Below are positions 24,469 through 34,303 of a stretch of 64,000 nucleotides of DNA, in pieces; positions within the stretch are counted from its first letter, which is position 1; the number at the start of each line of letters is the position of its first letter. The position numbers and the translations under genes are program-made. The notes beneath the pieces were generated by a model that was not told where the DNA came from, made no database searches, and worked only from the letters and a program-made list of their open reading frames with translations. The DNA is from JBDREC01 sp043820105 [NCBI: Pseudomonadota bacterium]. Lineage in GTDB: Bacteria; Bdellovibrionota_F; JAHFAK01. The stretch is taken from the NCBI GenBank assembly GCA_043820105.1, contig JBDREC010000095.1:37468-101467 (forward strand), written 5' to 3'.

Positions 24469-25116
24469 ATGCAAGAAGTTAAAGTTATTAAAAATGTATT
24501 GGAAGCAAATGACTTGATAGCTGACAATAACAGGAAGCTTTTCAAGGAAAACAATGTTTTTGTTATTAATATAATTTCAGCCCCAGGTGCTGGAAAAACA
24601 ACTATGCTTGAAAAAACAATTGCTGAATTAAAATCAAAGCTGAGAATTGCTGTTATTGAAGGCGATATTGCAACAACAAGAGATGCTGATAGGCTTGCCA
24701 AGTTTGATATACCTGTTGTTCAAATAAACACAGAAGGCGGTTGTCATTTAGATGCAAATATGATTGCAAATTCTATCAGAGGATTAAACTTGGCCCAAAT
24801 CGACCTGCTGATTATTGAAAATGTTGGCAACATGGTTTGTCCTGCTGAATTTGATGTAGGAGAAAATTCTAAAGTAAGTATAATTAGCATAGCAGAAGGT
24901 GAAGACAAACCACAAAAATACCCATTAATTTTCCAAGTTACAGATGTTTGCCTGGTAAATAAAATGGATCTTAAACCATATTTAGACATTAGTGTTGAAA
25001 ACTTAATTTCCGATATACAATCAATAAATCCTACTTTAACAACAATTAAAATTTCAGCAAAAACAGGTGATGGACTTAATGAGTGGCATGAATGGCTAAT
25101 GAGAAAAAAAGGCTAA
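24469..25116 (+). CDS. hypB: HypB, hydrogenase nickel-insertion GTPase
   Basis: 215 residues. The P-loop is SAPGAGKTTMLE, with EGDIATTRDADRL, the metal-site GGCHLDANM and NVGNMVCPAEFDVGE (the Cys/His/Cys of the G-domain metal site), and the guanine-specificity motif VNKMD. The N-terminal C-x-x-C-G-C high-affinity nickel motif of E. coli HypB and any His-rich stretch are absent. It hydrolyses GTP to drive nickel transfer with HypA. It has a good Shine-Dalgarno and overlaps hypF by 25 nt. Confidence 0.94.
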   Translation: MQEVKVIKNVLEANDLIADNNRKLFKENNVFVINIISAPGAGKTTMLEKTIAELKSKLRIAVIEGDIATTRDADRLAKFDIPVVQINTEGGCHLDANMIANSIRGLNLAQIDLLIIENVGNMVCPAEFDVGENSKVSIISIAEGEDKPQKYPLIFQVTDVCLVNKMDLKPYLDISVENLISDIQSINPTLTTIKISAKTGDGLNEWHEWLMRKKG

Positions 25117-27389
25117 AAATAAATATAAGTGGCCAAGTTCAAGGCGTGGGTTTTAGGCCCACTGTTTATGGACATGCCATTAAAGCTGGAATTACTGGAT
25201 ATGTTAACAATACTTCCTTAGGAGTTGACATTGAAGCTGAAGGTTTAAGTAAAGAAGTTGATAATTTTCTTTTCTTGATAAATGAATTTCCACCTCCAAA
25301 GGCAAAAATTGAATCTATAAAAACATTAGAGCTTGAACCAAAAGGATATTCAAAATTTGATATTATGATAACAGATTCAAGTAAAGGCAAATCTGTTTTA
25401 ATTAGCCCAGATATGGCGACTTGCAAAGACTGTGAAAAAGAACTTTTTGATAAAAACGATAGAAGATATAATTATCCATTTATAAATTGTACAAATTGTG
25501 GACCCCGCTTTACTATAATAAAAGATAGACCCTATGATAGATCCAAAACAAGTATGCACGATTTTCTTATGTGCTTATCGTGCCAAGATGAATATGATGA
25601 CCCCCTAAACAGAAGATTTCATGCTCAACCCAATGCCTGTCCAGAATGTGGACCAAAAGTTTCGCTGCTATCAAAATCAAATCAAGAATTATCAAAAGGC
25701 AACGAAGCCTTACTAGAATGCATAAAGCACTTAAAAGAAGGCAAAATCATAGCGTTAAAAGGTCTTGGGGGGTTTCATCTTGCTTGCGATGCCACAAACA
25801 ACGAGGCCTGTGCTACTTTGAGAAAAAGAAAGCGAAGATCAGAAAAACCGCTTGCTCTCATGGCTGATTCCTTAGATAAAATAAAAAAATATGCATATAT
25901 AAATAAACTTGAAAAATCTTTGCTAACAAGTGATGCAAGGCCAATAGTACTTTTAAAAAAACTTTACCCAGATACCCTAAATGAGCAAGTTTCAATAGAT
26001 AATAATTACCTTGGTTTTATGCTCCCCTACACTCCTCTTCACTTAGTTTTAGCAAAAGAGTTTGAAATATTAGTAATGACTAGCTGCAATTTTTCTGAAG
26101 AACCTATTGTAAGCGATCTAACAGAACTTGCTACTATTCAAAATGAAGTTTGTGATTTTGTGTTAATAAATAATCGCGACATAGTACACAAATGTGATGA
26201 TTCAATTGTCATGGCACCAAATGAAATAAACATAATTACAGTAAGACGTTCAAGAGGCTATGTCCCTTCTCCAATAATTACTTGCTTTAACTTTCCAAAA
26301 TTTCTTGCATGTGGTGCAGAAAAGAAAAACACTTTTTCATTTAGTGTTGGCAATAAGGTTTTCATCTCTCAACATATTGGAGATTTAAAGGACTTAAGAA
26401 GTTATGAGTTTTACAAGTCACAAATTAATGATTTTAAAAATCTCTTGGAAATCGAGCCTGAGTTTATTGTCCATGATTCCCATCCTGACTATTTATCCAC
26501 TCTTTATGCTGATGAAGAAGGTTTAAAAAAAATATCAGTTCAACATCACCATGCTCACATGGCTGCAACAATGGCAGAAGCTGGAGTACAAAATCATGAA
26601 AACGTATTGGGAATTTGTTTTGATGGAACAGGTTTAGGTGAAGACAATACTGTTTGGGGTGGGGAATTTTTATATGGAAATTATGCTTCTTTTAAACAGG
26701 TCGGATCCTTTGAACAGTTTAGTCTGCCAGGTGGAGACAAAGCAAGCCTCGAACCATATAGAATTGCCTTAGCACTAGGATCGTTTTCAGATTATGATGC
26801 AAGCTATTTTGAAACTTTACTTACAAATCATTATGGCGAGGATCTTTCTAAAAACATCAAACTTATTTCAAAGATGATTCAAAACAAAAGTCCATTCATT
26901 CAAACATCAAGCCTTGGAAGACTCTTTGATGGCATATCATCTTTAATAGGACTTGCAGCCAAAGCAAGCTATGAAGCACAGGCAGCGATAAAGCTTGAAA
27001 GAGTGGCAAATGTGGATATTGAAGAATATTACCCTGTTAACATAGAAAAAAATGATATTAATGTACACAGAATACAATTAAAACCAATAATTAACAGCAT
27101 TTTAAAAGATTTAGAAGAAAAGAAAGATATATCAAAAATAGCATCAAAGTTTCATAATTCTATTGCAATTTCTTCTTTTGAAATGGCAAAAAGACTCTCA
27201 ATTGAGTTTGCATTTACAAAGATAGCCCTTGGTGGTGGTTGTTTTCAAAATAGTTTATTATTAAACAAAACCATTGAAGTGTTTAAAGGTTCAGAGTTTG
27301 AACTTTTAATTCCCAAAGAAGTTCCTATTAATGATGCAGGAATTAGTTTTGGGCAAACCATGGTTGCATTACACAAAATTAATTCGTGA
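25092..27389 (+). CDS. hypF: HypF, carbamoyltransferase for hydrogenase cyanide ligands
   Basis: 765 residues with the four HypF parts: acylphosphatase-like N-terminus (GQVQGVGFRPTVYGHA), two zinc-finger-like modules (CKDCEKE...CTNCGPRF and CLSCQDEYDD...CPECGP), a YrdC-like domain (LKGLGGFHLACDATNNEA, KRKRRSEKPLALM) and the Kae1-like C-terminal domain (VQHHHAHMAATMAEAG, GICFDGTGLGEDNTVWGGEFL, LGGGCFQN). It turns carbamoyl phosphate into the CN- ligands of the [NiFe] site together with HypE. It overlaps hypB and lies 7 nt before hypC. Confidence 0.96.
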   Translation: MANEKKRLKINISGQVQGVGFRPTVYGHAIKAGITGYVNNTSLGVDIEAEGLSKEVDNFLFLINEFPPPKAKIESIKTLELEPKGYSKFDIMITDSSKGKSVLISPDMATCKDCEKELFDKNDRRYNYPFINCTNCGPRFTIIKDRPYDRSKTSMHDFLMCLSCQDEYDDPLNRRFHAQPNACPECGPKVSLLSKSNQELSKGNEALLECIKHLKEGKIIALKGLGGFHLACDATNNEACATLRKRKRRSEKPLALMADSLDKIKKYAYINKLEKSLLTSDARPIVLLKKLYPDTLNEQVSIDNNYLGFMLPYTPLHLVLAKEFEILVMTSCNFSEEPIVSDLTELATIQNEVCDFVLINNRDIVHKCDDSIVMAPNEINIITVRRSRGYVPSPIITCFNFPKFLACGAEKKNTFSFSVGNKVFISQHIGDLKDLRSYEFYKSQINDFKNLLEIEPEFIVHDSHPDYLSTLYADEEGLKKISVQHHHAHMAATMAEAGVQNHENVLGICFDGTGLGEDNTVWGGEFLYGNYASFKQVGSFEQFSLPGGDKASLEPYRIALALGSFSDYDASYFETLLTNHYGEDLSKNIKLISKMIQNKSPFIQTSSLGRLFDGISSLIGLAAKASYEAQAAIKLERVANVDIEEYYPVNIEKNDINVHRIQLKPIINSILKDLEEKKDISKIASKFHNSIAISSFEMAKRLSIEFAFTKIALGGGCFQNSLLLNKTIEVFKGSEFELLIPKEVPINDAGISFGQTMVALHKINS

Positions 27390-27396
27390 GGTAAAT

Positions 27397-27627
27397 ATGT
27401 GCTTATCCATACCAGTAAAAGTTTTATCCCTTGAAAATGAAAAACAAAGTGCTCAAATTAATTATAATGGAATAAAAATGGAAGTTTCAACAACTCTTGT
27501 TCCTGAAATAAATATTGGAGACTATGCTTTATTACATGCTGGTTTCTTAATAAGAAAAATCGACGAAAATGAAGCCTTAGAAACAATTTCACTTTTAAAT
27601 GAAATTGCTGATTTAGGAAGCAAATAA
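27397..27627 (+). CDS. hypC: HypC, hydrogenase maturation chaperone
   Basis: 77 residues starting at ATG 27397; the frame is open further upstream, but this start gives the invariant MCLSIPV whose Cys2 binds iron and the hydrogenase large subunit, and GTGAGGTAAAT lies in front. Later family features are GDYALLHAGFLIRKIDENEA. It carries the Fe(CN)2CO unit with HypD to the large subunit. It lies between hypF and hypD with 7- and 13-nt gaps. Confidence 0.95.
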   Translation: MCLSIPVKVLSLENEKQSAQINYNGIKMEVSTTLVPEINIGDYALLHAGFLIRKIDENEALETISLLNEIADLGSK

Positions 27628-27640
27628 AAAGGATCAGACT

Positions 27641-28726
27641 ATGAAATATGTAGCAGAATTTAGAAATAAAGATCATGTCCTTAATCTTCAAAAACAAATT
27701 ATGAAATATGATGGCGAAGCCTTAAACATCATGGAAGTATGTGGCACCCACACTATGAATATTGCAAAGTTTGGAATTAGAAATATGATTCCAAAACATA
27801 AAATTAACCTGGTCTCTGGTCCTGGATGCCCTGTTTGTGTTACTCCAATAGGTGACATTGAAGCAGCAATATCCCTTGCAAAAGATCATAAAAAAATTAT
27901 CACAACATTTGGTGACATGATGAAGGTTCCAGGTGTAGATAAAAATCTTTTTGATTTAAAATCCGAAGGCTCTGATGTAAGAATTGTTTACTCAACTATT
28001 GAAGCTCTAAAATTAGCAAAAGAAAATCCAGAAAGAGAAATTGTGTTTATGGGAGTAGGTTTTGAAACAACAGTTCCAACTATAGCAGCAACAATAAAAA
28101 GAGCCAAAGAAGAAAATGTTAACAACTTTTCAGTAATAGCTATGAACAAAACAGTTCCAATAGCGCTTGGAGCATTGATGTCAAATCCTGCGATAAAACT
28201 AAATGCCATGATTTTGCCAGGTCATGTTAGTGCGATTATTGGCGAAGATGCTTACCGTGATGTCTTTACTCAATACAATTCAATTGGTATTATAACAGGA
28301 TTTGAACCTGTTGATATTATGAGAGGAATACTCACAATTGTTGAAAAAGTTATGCTTAAAGAAAATGGTGTTTTTAATGTCTATAAGAGAGGCGTAAATA
28401 GCCTGGGAAATCAAATGGCCCAAAAAATCGTAAATGAAGTTTATGAGCCTTGTGATTCTTATTGGCGAGGTGTTGGTGTTATTCCACAAACTGGTTTAAA
28501 AATTAGAGAAAGCTATAATCAATATGACGCTACCATTAAATTTAATATTGAAGCAAAAGATTTCACAGAACCGGCTGGCTGTATTTGTGGAAATATTTTA
28601 CAAGGATTGAATAATCCAAAAGAGTGTAAGCACTTTGGCAAATCCTGTACACCTGAAAAGCCAATAGGTCCCTGCATGGTTTCTTCAGAAGGAACTTGCG
28701 CAGCTTACTATAAATACATGTTATAA
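27641..28726 (+). CDS. hypD: HypD, Fe-S scaffold for Fe(CN)2CO assembly
   Basis: 361 residues. The conserved motifs are present: MEVCGTHTMNIAKFGIRNM, SGPGCPVCVTP (redox Cys pair), TFGDMMKVPG, GVGFETTVPT, LPGHVSAIIG, and the C-terminal [4Fe-4S] site with Cys in CICGNIL, CKHFGKSC and GPCMVSSEGTCAAYY. It scaffolds the Fe(CN)2CO group with HypC. A Shine-Dalgarno (AAGGA) precedes it. Confidence 0.96.
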   Translation: MKYVAEFRNKDHVLNLQKQIMKYDGEALNIMEVCGTHTMNIAKFGIRNMIPKHKINLVSGPGCPVCVTPIGDIEAAISLAKDHKKIITTFGDMMKVPGVDKNLFDLKSEGSDVRIVYSTIEALKLAKENPEREIVFMGVGFETTVPTIAATIKRAKEENVNNFSVIAMNKTVPIALGALMSNPAIKLNAMILPGHVSAIIGEDAYRDVFTQYNSIGIITGFEPVDIMRGILTIVEKVMLKENGVFNVYKRGVNSLGNQMAQKIVNEVYEPCDSYWRGVGVIPQTGLKIRESYNQYDATIKFNIEAKDFTEPAGCICGNILQGLNNPKECKHFGKSCTPEKPIGPCMVSSEGTCAAYYKYML

Positions 28727-28739
28727 CGAGAGGTAAAAA

Positions 28740-29753
28740 ATGAACAACATTGCGTTAGGTCATGGAGCTGGTGGCAAAATAATGCACCAATTAATTTCTA
28801 ATATTGTTACAAAAGGGATATCAAATCCAATACTAAATCGCTTTGATGACAGTGCTGTGTTTGAAAATCAAGGCAGTTCAAGACTTGCTTTTACAACTGA
28901 TTCCTTTGTGGTTAGCCCATTATTTTTTAAAGGGGGAGATATTGGAAAGCTAGCTGTTTGTGGAACAGTAAATGACCTGGCAATGTCAGGTGCCACATGC
29001 AAATACCTAAGCCTTTCTTTTATCATTGAAGAAGGTTTTTCAATTGATGAGCTTAATAAAATTTGTACTTCAATTAAAGAATGTACTGAAGAAGCTGGAG
29101 TTCAAATCATAACTGGCGATACAAAGGTGGTTGAAAAAGGTAAAGGTGATGGCCTTTTTATTAACACCTCTGGATTAGGTTTTATTGAAAATGATAATTT
29201 AAAAATAAGTTCACATGTTGTTAAAGCAGGTGATGCAATTATTTTAAGCGGTTATTTAGGTGATCATGAAATGTCAATTCTGTCTGCCAGAAGAGAATAT
29301 GAAATTGAACTAGATATCGCAAGCGATGTAAGTCCTTTAAATGGTGTTATCAAGAGCTTACATAAATTTGAAGACAAAATCCATTGTTTAAAAGATCCAA
29401 CTCGCGGTGGCCTAGCTAGCGCTCTTAATGAAATATCCTATAATTCAAATATTAATATTGAAATTAATGAAGAACAAATTCCAATCCGAAAAGAAACATT
29501 AGGAACGTGTGATTTATTGGGTTTTGATCCTCTATATTTAGCAAATGAAGGAAAATTCATTTGTGTATGCTCACAAGATATAGCAAACGAGGTCCTAAAA
29601 GAATTAAAGAAGCATCCTTATGGTGAACATGCTGCAATAATTGGAAATGTGATCAAAACAGAAGATAAACCAAGGGTTTTTTTAAATACAACTTTTGGTG
29701 GAAAAAGAATAGTTCAAATGCTAAGTGGGGTTCAACTTCCAAGAATTTGCTAA
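28740..29753 (+). CDS. hypE: HypE, thiocarboxamide dehydratase
   Basis: 337 residues of the PurM/SelD-like fold: GHGAGGKIMHQLI, TTDSFVVSPLFFKGGDIGKLAVCGTVNDLAMSGA, GDTKVVEKGKGDGLFI, LKDPTRGGLASALNEI, and the C-terminal PRIC whose terminal Cys carries the carbamoyl then cyano group. It works with HypF. It is last gene of the hyp operon, behind a GAGAGGTAAAAA ribosome site. No hydrogenase structural genes are in the window. Confidence 0.96.
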   Translation: MNNIALGHGAGGKIMHQLISNIVTKGISNPILNRFDDSAVFENQGSSRLAFTTDSFVVSPLFFKGGDIGKLAVCGTVNDLAMSGATCKYLSLSFIIEEGFSIDELNKICTSIKECTEEAGVQIITGDTKVVEKGKGDGLFINTSGLGFIENDNLKISSHVVKAGDAIILSGYLGDHEMSILSARREYEIELDIASDVSPLNGVIKSLHKFEDKIHCLKDPTRGGLASALNEISYNSNINIEINEEQIPIRKETLGTCDLLGFDPLYLANEGKFICVCSQDIANEVLKELKKHPYGEHAAIIGNVIKTEDKPRVFLNTTFGGKRIVQMLSGVQLPRIC

Positions 29754-29789
29754 AATTAAATGAAACTATTACAAAAATTATTCTGATTG

Positions 29790-29850
29790 AAAACGGTGAA
29801 TAGAACATCAAACTGGCGACCAGTGCTCTTGCGATCTGGTGCACCAGAAT
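29790..29850. other. palindromes in hypE-rnj convergent gap
   Basis: ACTGG-CGA-CCAGT (29810-29822) is followed by the perfect palindrome CTGGTGCACCAG (29837-29848), about 14 nt apart. There is no T-run, so neither looks like an intrinsic terminator. Both share the CTGG/CCAG arms, so they may be alternative pairings of one structure. Confidence 0.35.
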
Positions 29851-29877
29851 TAAGATTATAGTTAGTACTTAAAATTT

Positions 29878-31530
29878 TTAAATCTCTGTAACTGACATAA
29901 CAATAATCGGCCTTTGACCTGTTTCTTTTTTAAATATTCTCCGAATCTTTAATCTAATTATTTCTTCAAGATCAGCACCTGCTCCACCCAAGTCTTTCAT
30001 AGCTCTTTCGACTTCTTTTTTTAGTTCTTCTTCAGCTTTCTTTATAATATCCTGCTCTTCTTCAGAGATACAACCTCTGGTAAATAATTCTGGTCCAGAA
30101 ATAATAACTCCATATTTAGCCTCAATGATTAAAGAACAAAAAACAAGACCTCTTAAGCCAATTCTTTTACGATCTCTTAAAATATCATCTTCTAAAGTCT
30201 CATATGTATCTGTATCAATAAATGTTTTATGAACACTTATTTTATCAGTAATTTCCATTTTATTTTCTGATAAAGATAATTGATCACCATTTTCAATGAT
30301 CATAATCCTTTCAGGGTCAACACCTCTTTCTACAAAGATGGACTTACTTCTTGTTAAATGCCTATACTCCCCGTGAATAGGGATAAAATATTTGGGCTTT
30401 ATATAATTAAATAAATCTATAATTTCTTTTTTATGTGCATGTCCTGAACCGTGAATTGATTTTGAAACCTTTTCGTATATAACACTTGCGCCCAACCTAC
30501 AAAGTTGGTTTATAACATTTCCGATTGCTTTTTCATTTCCTGGAATAAATTTTGATGATAATAAAACTGTATCACCTGCTTTAATTTTTATTTTCTTATG
30601 GGCATCCATAGCTATTCTAACAAGAGAACTTCTGGGTTCACCCTGGTTTCCGGTCAATAGAAATATTATTTCATCATCTCGTTCCCCATTGATTTCCTTT
30701 GGAGTCATAAATATATCATCAGAAGCATTAATGTACCCATGCTCTCGAGCTACTTTAACATAGGTTATAATGGACTTTCCATCCATCACAATTTTTCTAT
30801 TATATTTTTTTGCTGCCACAACAACTTGATTAACTCTTTGCACATTTGAGGCAAACAAAGATACTAAAAGTCTTCCCTTGCAAGCCTTGAATATATTATC
30901 AATTTCTTGGGCTACCTCTTTTTCATGTTTACTTCTTCCATTGTACTCAGCATTTGTTGAATCACATAAAAGTAAAAGAACCCCTTTTTTACCTATTTTC
31001 TTGAAGCTTTTTAAGCTAATTGATTCATCCTTAATTGGAGTTGGGTCATCTTTAAAATCACCACTGTGAAGAATATGGCCAACCGGTGTTTCTATGAATA
31101 AAGCATATGAATCAACAATACTATGTCGCACAGGAATAAATTCAAAAGAAAAATATTTAAACTCAACTTTCTCAAAAGCCCTTACAGTGTTTAGTTCAGC
31201 TGGCACATCAAAATCATTTTTCAATTTCTCTTTAATCAAAGCCAAAGTAAATTCACTTCCATAAATGGGTACATTAATTGTTTTTAAAAGATATGGAATG
31301 CCTCCAATGTGATCCTCGTGTCCATGGGTTAATACAAGGCCTTTTATTTTATGTTTAATACTTTCAAGATAAGCAAAATCACAAACTGCAATATCAGCTC
31401 CAAGCATGTTTTCTTCTGGAAACATTAAACCACAATCCACAATGCAGGCTTCTTCTTCATATTCAAAAACCATGCAGTTTTTTCCAATTTCGCCCAAACC
31501 ACCAAGCGCTAATATTTTGACTTCACTCAT
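29878..31530 (-). CDS. rnj: ribonuclease J
   Basis: 550 residues of metallo-beta-lactamase/beta-CASP type: GGLGEIGKNCMVFEY, VLTHGHEDHIGGIPYLL (H-x-H-x-D-H zinc site), RHSIVDSYAL, HSGDFK, LLCDSTNAEYNGRS, SLFASNVQRV, LTGNQGEPRSSL, SIHGSGHAHKKEI and PIHGEYRHL, then the C-terminal RNase J domain. It is both an endo- and a 5'-3' exoribonuclease in RNA decay and maturation. It lies 14 nt behind the radical SAM gene at the end of the division gene cluster. Confidence 0.95.
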   Translation of the reverse strand: MSEVKILALGGLGEIGKNCMVFEYEEEACIVDCGLMFPEENMLGADIAVCDFAYLESIKHKIKGLVLTHGHEDHIGGIPYLLKTINVPIYGSEFTLALIKEKLKNDFDVPAELNTVRAFEKVEFKYFSFEFIPVRHSIVDSYALFIETPVGHILHSGDFKDDPTPIKDESISLKSFKKIGKKGVLLLLCDSTNAEYNGRSKHEKEVAQEIDNIFKACKGRLLVSLFASNVQRVNQVVVAAKKYNRKIVMDGKSIITYVKVAREHGYINASDDIFMTPKEINGERDDEIIFLLTGNQGEPRSSLVRIAMDAHKKIKIKAGDTVLLSSKFIPGNEKAIGNVINQLCRLGASVIYEKVSKSIHGSGHAHKKEIIDLFNYIKPKYFIPIHGEYRHLTRSKSIFVERGVDPERIMIIENGDQLSLSENKMEITDKISVHKTFIDTDTYETLEDDILRDRKRIGLRGLVFCSLIIEAKYGVIISGPELFTRGCISEEEQDIIKKAEEELKKEVERAMKDLGGAGADLEEIIRLKIRRIFKKETGQRPIIVMSVTEI

Positions 31531-31544
31531 AAGGTTTTTATCCT

Positions 31545-33197
31545 TTAAAGATTATGATTATTAATTATATTTAAATAGCTAAGCTTTAATTTTTCCTTAG
31601 ATATGCCAATGTCAACAACATCCCAGGGGAAAGTGCTATCATTTTCTAGCCTGCTTAATTTATTTAAATTTAAACATTCTTTAATAAAATTATTTTGATC
31701 AAATTCTCCACAACAAACCTTTTCTGCAAAACTTCTATCTGAACGTAAAATACAGGCTTGCAAATAACTTTCTTTTAGTGATTGAAATTTCAATTGAAGA
31801 TTCGCCTTATTTTTCAAAGCTTTTTCTATAAACTTTCTAGCTTTTTTTGCGTATTTTTGTGAAGCCACTTCAAACCATTGCATTGGTGTATGTGGCATAG
31901 GAATAAATAAATTCATGGACAGGCTAATCTTACCAATAAGTCCCTTTATCTTTGCAGCCTGAATAAAATCTTTTCTTATTAAATCAACCAAATTTATAAG
32001 GGCTTGAAGGTCTTCTTCTTTTTCCGAAGGAAGTCCGTACATAGCATATATTTTTATATTTTTAATATGTGATTTTGAAATTAATTGTGCCTTACTTAAT
32101 ATTTCTTCACCAGTAAGCTTTTTCGCTAATATATTTCTGAGCCTTTGGCTTCCAGCTTCAATCGAAAAGGTCAAGGAGTTTTGACCTGATTGTGAAATTA
32201 GTTCAAGCAATTTTTCATTAATATCATCAATATGAACCGATGATAAAAACAAGGATTGATTATTTACTTGTGCCTCTTTGTATAAATTCTTTAAACCTTT
32301 TATCCCAGTAACCAACGGTCCAACAAGACCAATTTTGACATCCTGAACTTCTTTAAGTGAAAGGCTAGTTTTTACTCTAAAAGGATAATAAACACTATGA
32401 GCTGCGCAAAAATTGCACCGCCTTGCACATCCTCGTGTATACTCTAAAACAGTCATGTTTTTAAAAACTTCATTTTGGCCAAGCTTTTTTAATAAAAGCT
32501 CATCATCTTTGAAATTTATATTAACTGATTTTTTTACTTTCCCCTTCCTCTTAATTGAAGGAATATAAAAACCATTAAGCAAATTAATTGCCTTTAAAGC
32601 ATCACCTTTACTTAAACCCTTATTAATTATATTAATAAATTCGCCAATAGATGGTTCAAGCTCTCCAATAAAAATAGCATCAAAAATATTAGCAACAGGT
32701 TCAGGGTTTAAAGTTAATGATACACCGCCCGCTATAACCAATGGGTCACTTTCACTTCTGTTTTTATTGAATGAATTTAATTTGAAATAATCAAAAAATG
32801 TTTTTAAATTTAAATAATCAAGTTCATAGGATATGGAAAAAGCTATTAGTTTAACTTTGCGAATATTATTTTTATATAGCCGGGAAGGAGGTTTATACAA
32901 CTTATTATATTTGGGGGGAAAATTATGGTTCGTCAGTATATTATCCAGAGTAACAAGTTCAACGCATAAATCTGATCCTGCTTCAATGTTCTTTTTTAAA
33001 CAACTAACACCTAAATTAGCATTTGCGACAGCACGCTTGTTTGGGTATACCAATATAACATCACTATCACTTCCCTGCCTTCCCGGCTTCAACCCACCAT
33101 AGGGAGGTTTCGGTGGCTTAATCGACCTGTTTTCTGAGAAATGTTGGTATTTCAAAGTCTTCATCACCAAAATATTTTTCAACTGCCTCCTTAACAT
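31545..33197 (-). CDS. B12-binding-type radical SAM protein
   Basis: Up to 550 residues. The frame opens at ATG 33197, inside ftsZ, but the family-like sequence begins only at [22 protein letters not shown], so the true start is probably a non-ATG codon between about 33110 and 33060, just after the ftsZ stop. The core has the cluster motif C-x3-C-x2-C in [22 protein letters not shown], and later [18 protein letters not shown]. The N-terminal part resembles cobalamin-binding-like domains of multi-domain radical SAM enzymes (the TIGR03960 type). The substrate is unknown. Co-transcribed between ftsZ and rnj. Confidence 0.75.
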   Translation of the reverse strand: MLRRQLKNILVMKTLKYQHFSENRSIKPPKPPYGGLKPGRQGSDSDVILVYPNKRAVANANLGVSCLKKNIEAGSDLCVELVTLDNILTNHNFPPKYNKLYKPPSRLYKNNIRKVKLIAFSISYELDYLNLKTFFDYFKLNSFNKNRSESDPLVIAGGVSLTLNPEPVANIFDAIFIGELEPSIGEFINIINKGLSKGDALKAINLLNGFYIPSIKRKGKVKKSVNINFKDDELLLKKLGQNEVFKNMTVLEYTRGCARRCNFCAAHSVYYPFRVKTSLSLKEVQDVKIGLVGPLVTGIKGLKNLYKEAQVNNQSLFLSSVHIDDINEKLLELISQSGQNSLTFSIEAGSQRLRNILAKKLTGEEILSKAQLISKSHIKNIKIYAMYGLPSEKEEDLQALINLVDLIRKDFIQAAKIKGLIGKISLSMNLFIPMPHTPMQWFEVASQKYAKKARKFIEKALKNKANLQLKFQSLKESYLQACILRSDRSFAEKVCCGEFDQNNFIKECLNLNKLSRLENDSTFPWDVVDIGISKEKLKLSYLNIINNHNL

Positions 33198-34269
33198 TGA
33201 AGTTCGGAACCTGCACCTTTTGTCTTAGATAAGCAGGAACTTCTCTGTCAGAGTAATCTTCAGTTATAGTTTGAGTTGCAATGTTCTCAATTTGAGGAAA
33301 AGTGCTGTGTCTTTCATGATCAAAGCCAGTTGCTATTACTGTAACCCTGATATCATCGCCCATGGATTCATCAATAACAGTACCAAAAATAATTTCAGCA
33401 TTTTCATGTGCTACTTCTTCAACCATTGAGGCTGCTTCATTTGATTCATAGAGGGTTAGATTTGAACTTCCAGTAATGTTTATCAAGATACCTGTCGCAC
33501 CCTCAATTGAAACATCTTCTAATAAAGGACTTTCAATAGCTTCTTTAACAGCTTTAACCGCACGTCCTTCTCCTGATGCAATGCCTGATCCCATCATGGC
33601 CATTCCTTGATCTGTCATTATCTTCCTAACATCAGCAAAATCCAAATTTATCAAACCAACTGTGGTAATCAAATCAGCTATACCCTTCACAGCCTGCAAC
33701 AAGACCTCATCAGCCTTTTTAAACATTTCAAGCATTGTAGTTTTTTCACCAGCAATGTTTAAAAGCCTTTGATTTGGAATTACAATAATTGTATCAACAG
33801 ACTTCTTAAGCTCAACAATACCGCTTTCTGCCTGACTTCTTCTTCTCTTTCCTTCAAAAGTAAAAGGCTTTGTTACTACACCAACTGTTAGAATACCCAT
33901 TTTTTTTGCCACTCCAGCGATTACAGGGGCAGCACCTGTTCCTGTACCACCACCCATTCCAGCGGTTACAAAGACCATGTCAGACCCATCAATCAATTCA
34001 GCAATCTTTTGTTCATCCTCGAGGGCAGCATTCTTGCCAACTTCAGGATTAGCTCCAGCTCCTAAGCCTTTAGTAAGAGTTGAACCAATTTGAAGCTTAT
34101 GCTTAGCAAGAGAGACTTCCAGAGCCTGTGCATCAGTATTTGCTGTGATAAAATCAATCTCTGTAAGTCCCGAAGCGATCATTGTATTTATTGCATTTCC
34201 ACCGCCGCCGCCAACACCAATGACCTTAATTTTAGCGCTTTGTTCTCTCGTCATATCAAATTCAAACAT
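33118..34269 (-). CDS. ftsZ: FtsZ cell division GTPase
   Basis: 383 residues. The tubulin-like signatures are [24 protein letters not shown], the GTP loop [15 protein letters not shown], and [11 protein letters not shown] with the T7 catalytic Asp. It forms the division ring. The C-terminal conserved peptide that binds FtsA is present at the very end ([11 protein letters not shown], 373-383) and a second similar peptide ([12 protein letters not shown]) lies at 342-353, separated by a short acidic linker. It follows ftsA by 34 nt. Confidence 0.97.
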   Translation of the reverse strand: MFEFDMTREQSAKIKVIGVGGGGGNAINTMIASGLTEIDFITANTDAQALEVSLAKHKLQIGSTLTKGLGAGANPEVGKNAALEDEQKIAELIDGSDMVFVTAGMGGGTGTGAAPVIAGVAKKMGILTVGVVTKPFTFEGKRRRSQAESGIVELKKSVDTIIVIPNQRLLNIAGEKTTMLEMFKKADEVLLQAVKGIADLITTVGLINLDFADVRKIMTDQGMAMMGSGIASGEGRAVKAVKEAIESPLLEDVSIEGATGILINITGSSNLTLYESNEAASMVEEVAHENAEIIFGTVIDESMGDDIRVTVIATGFDHERHSTFPQIENIATQTITEDYSDREVPAYLRQKVQVPNFNVKEAVEKYFGDEDFEIPTFLRKQVD

Positions 34270-34303
34270 TTTTCTCCTCCAAGAGTTGTTTTATTTTTAA
34301 ATA

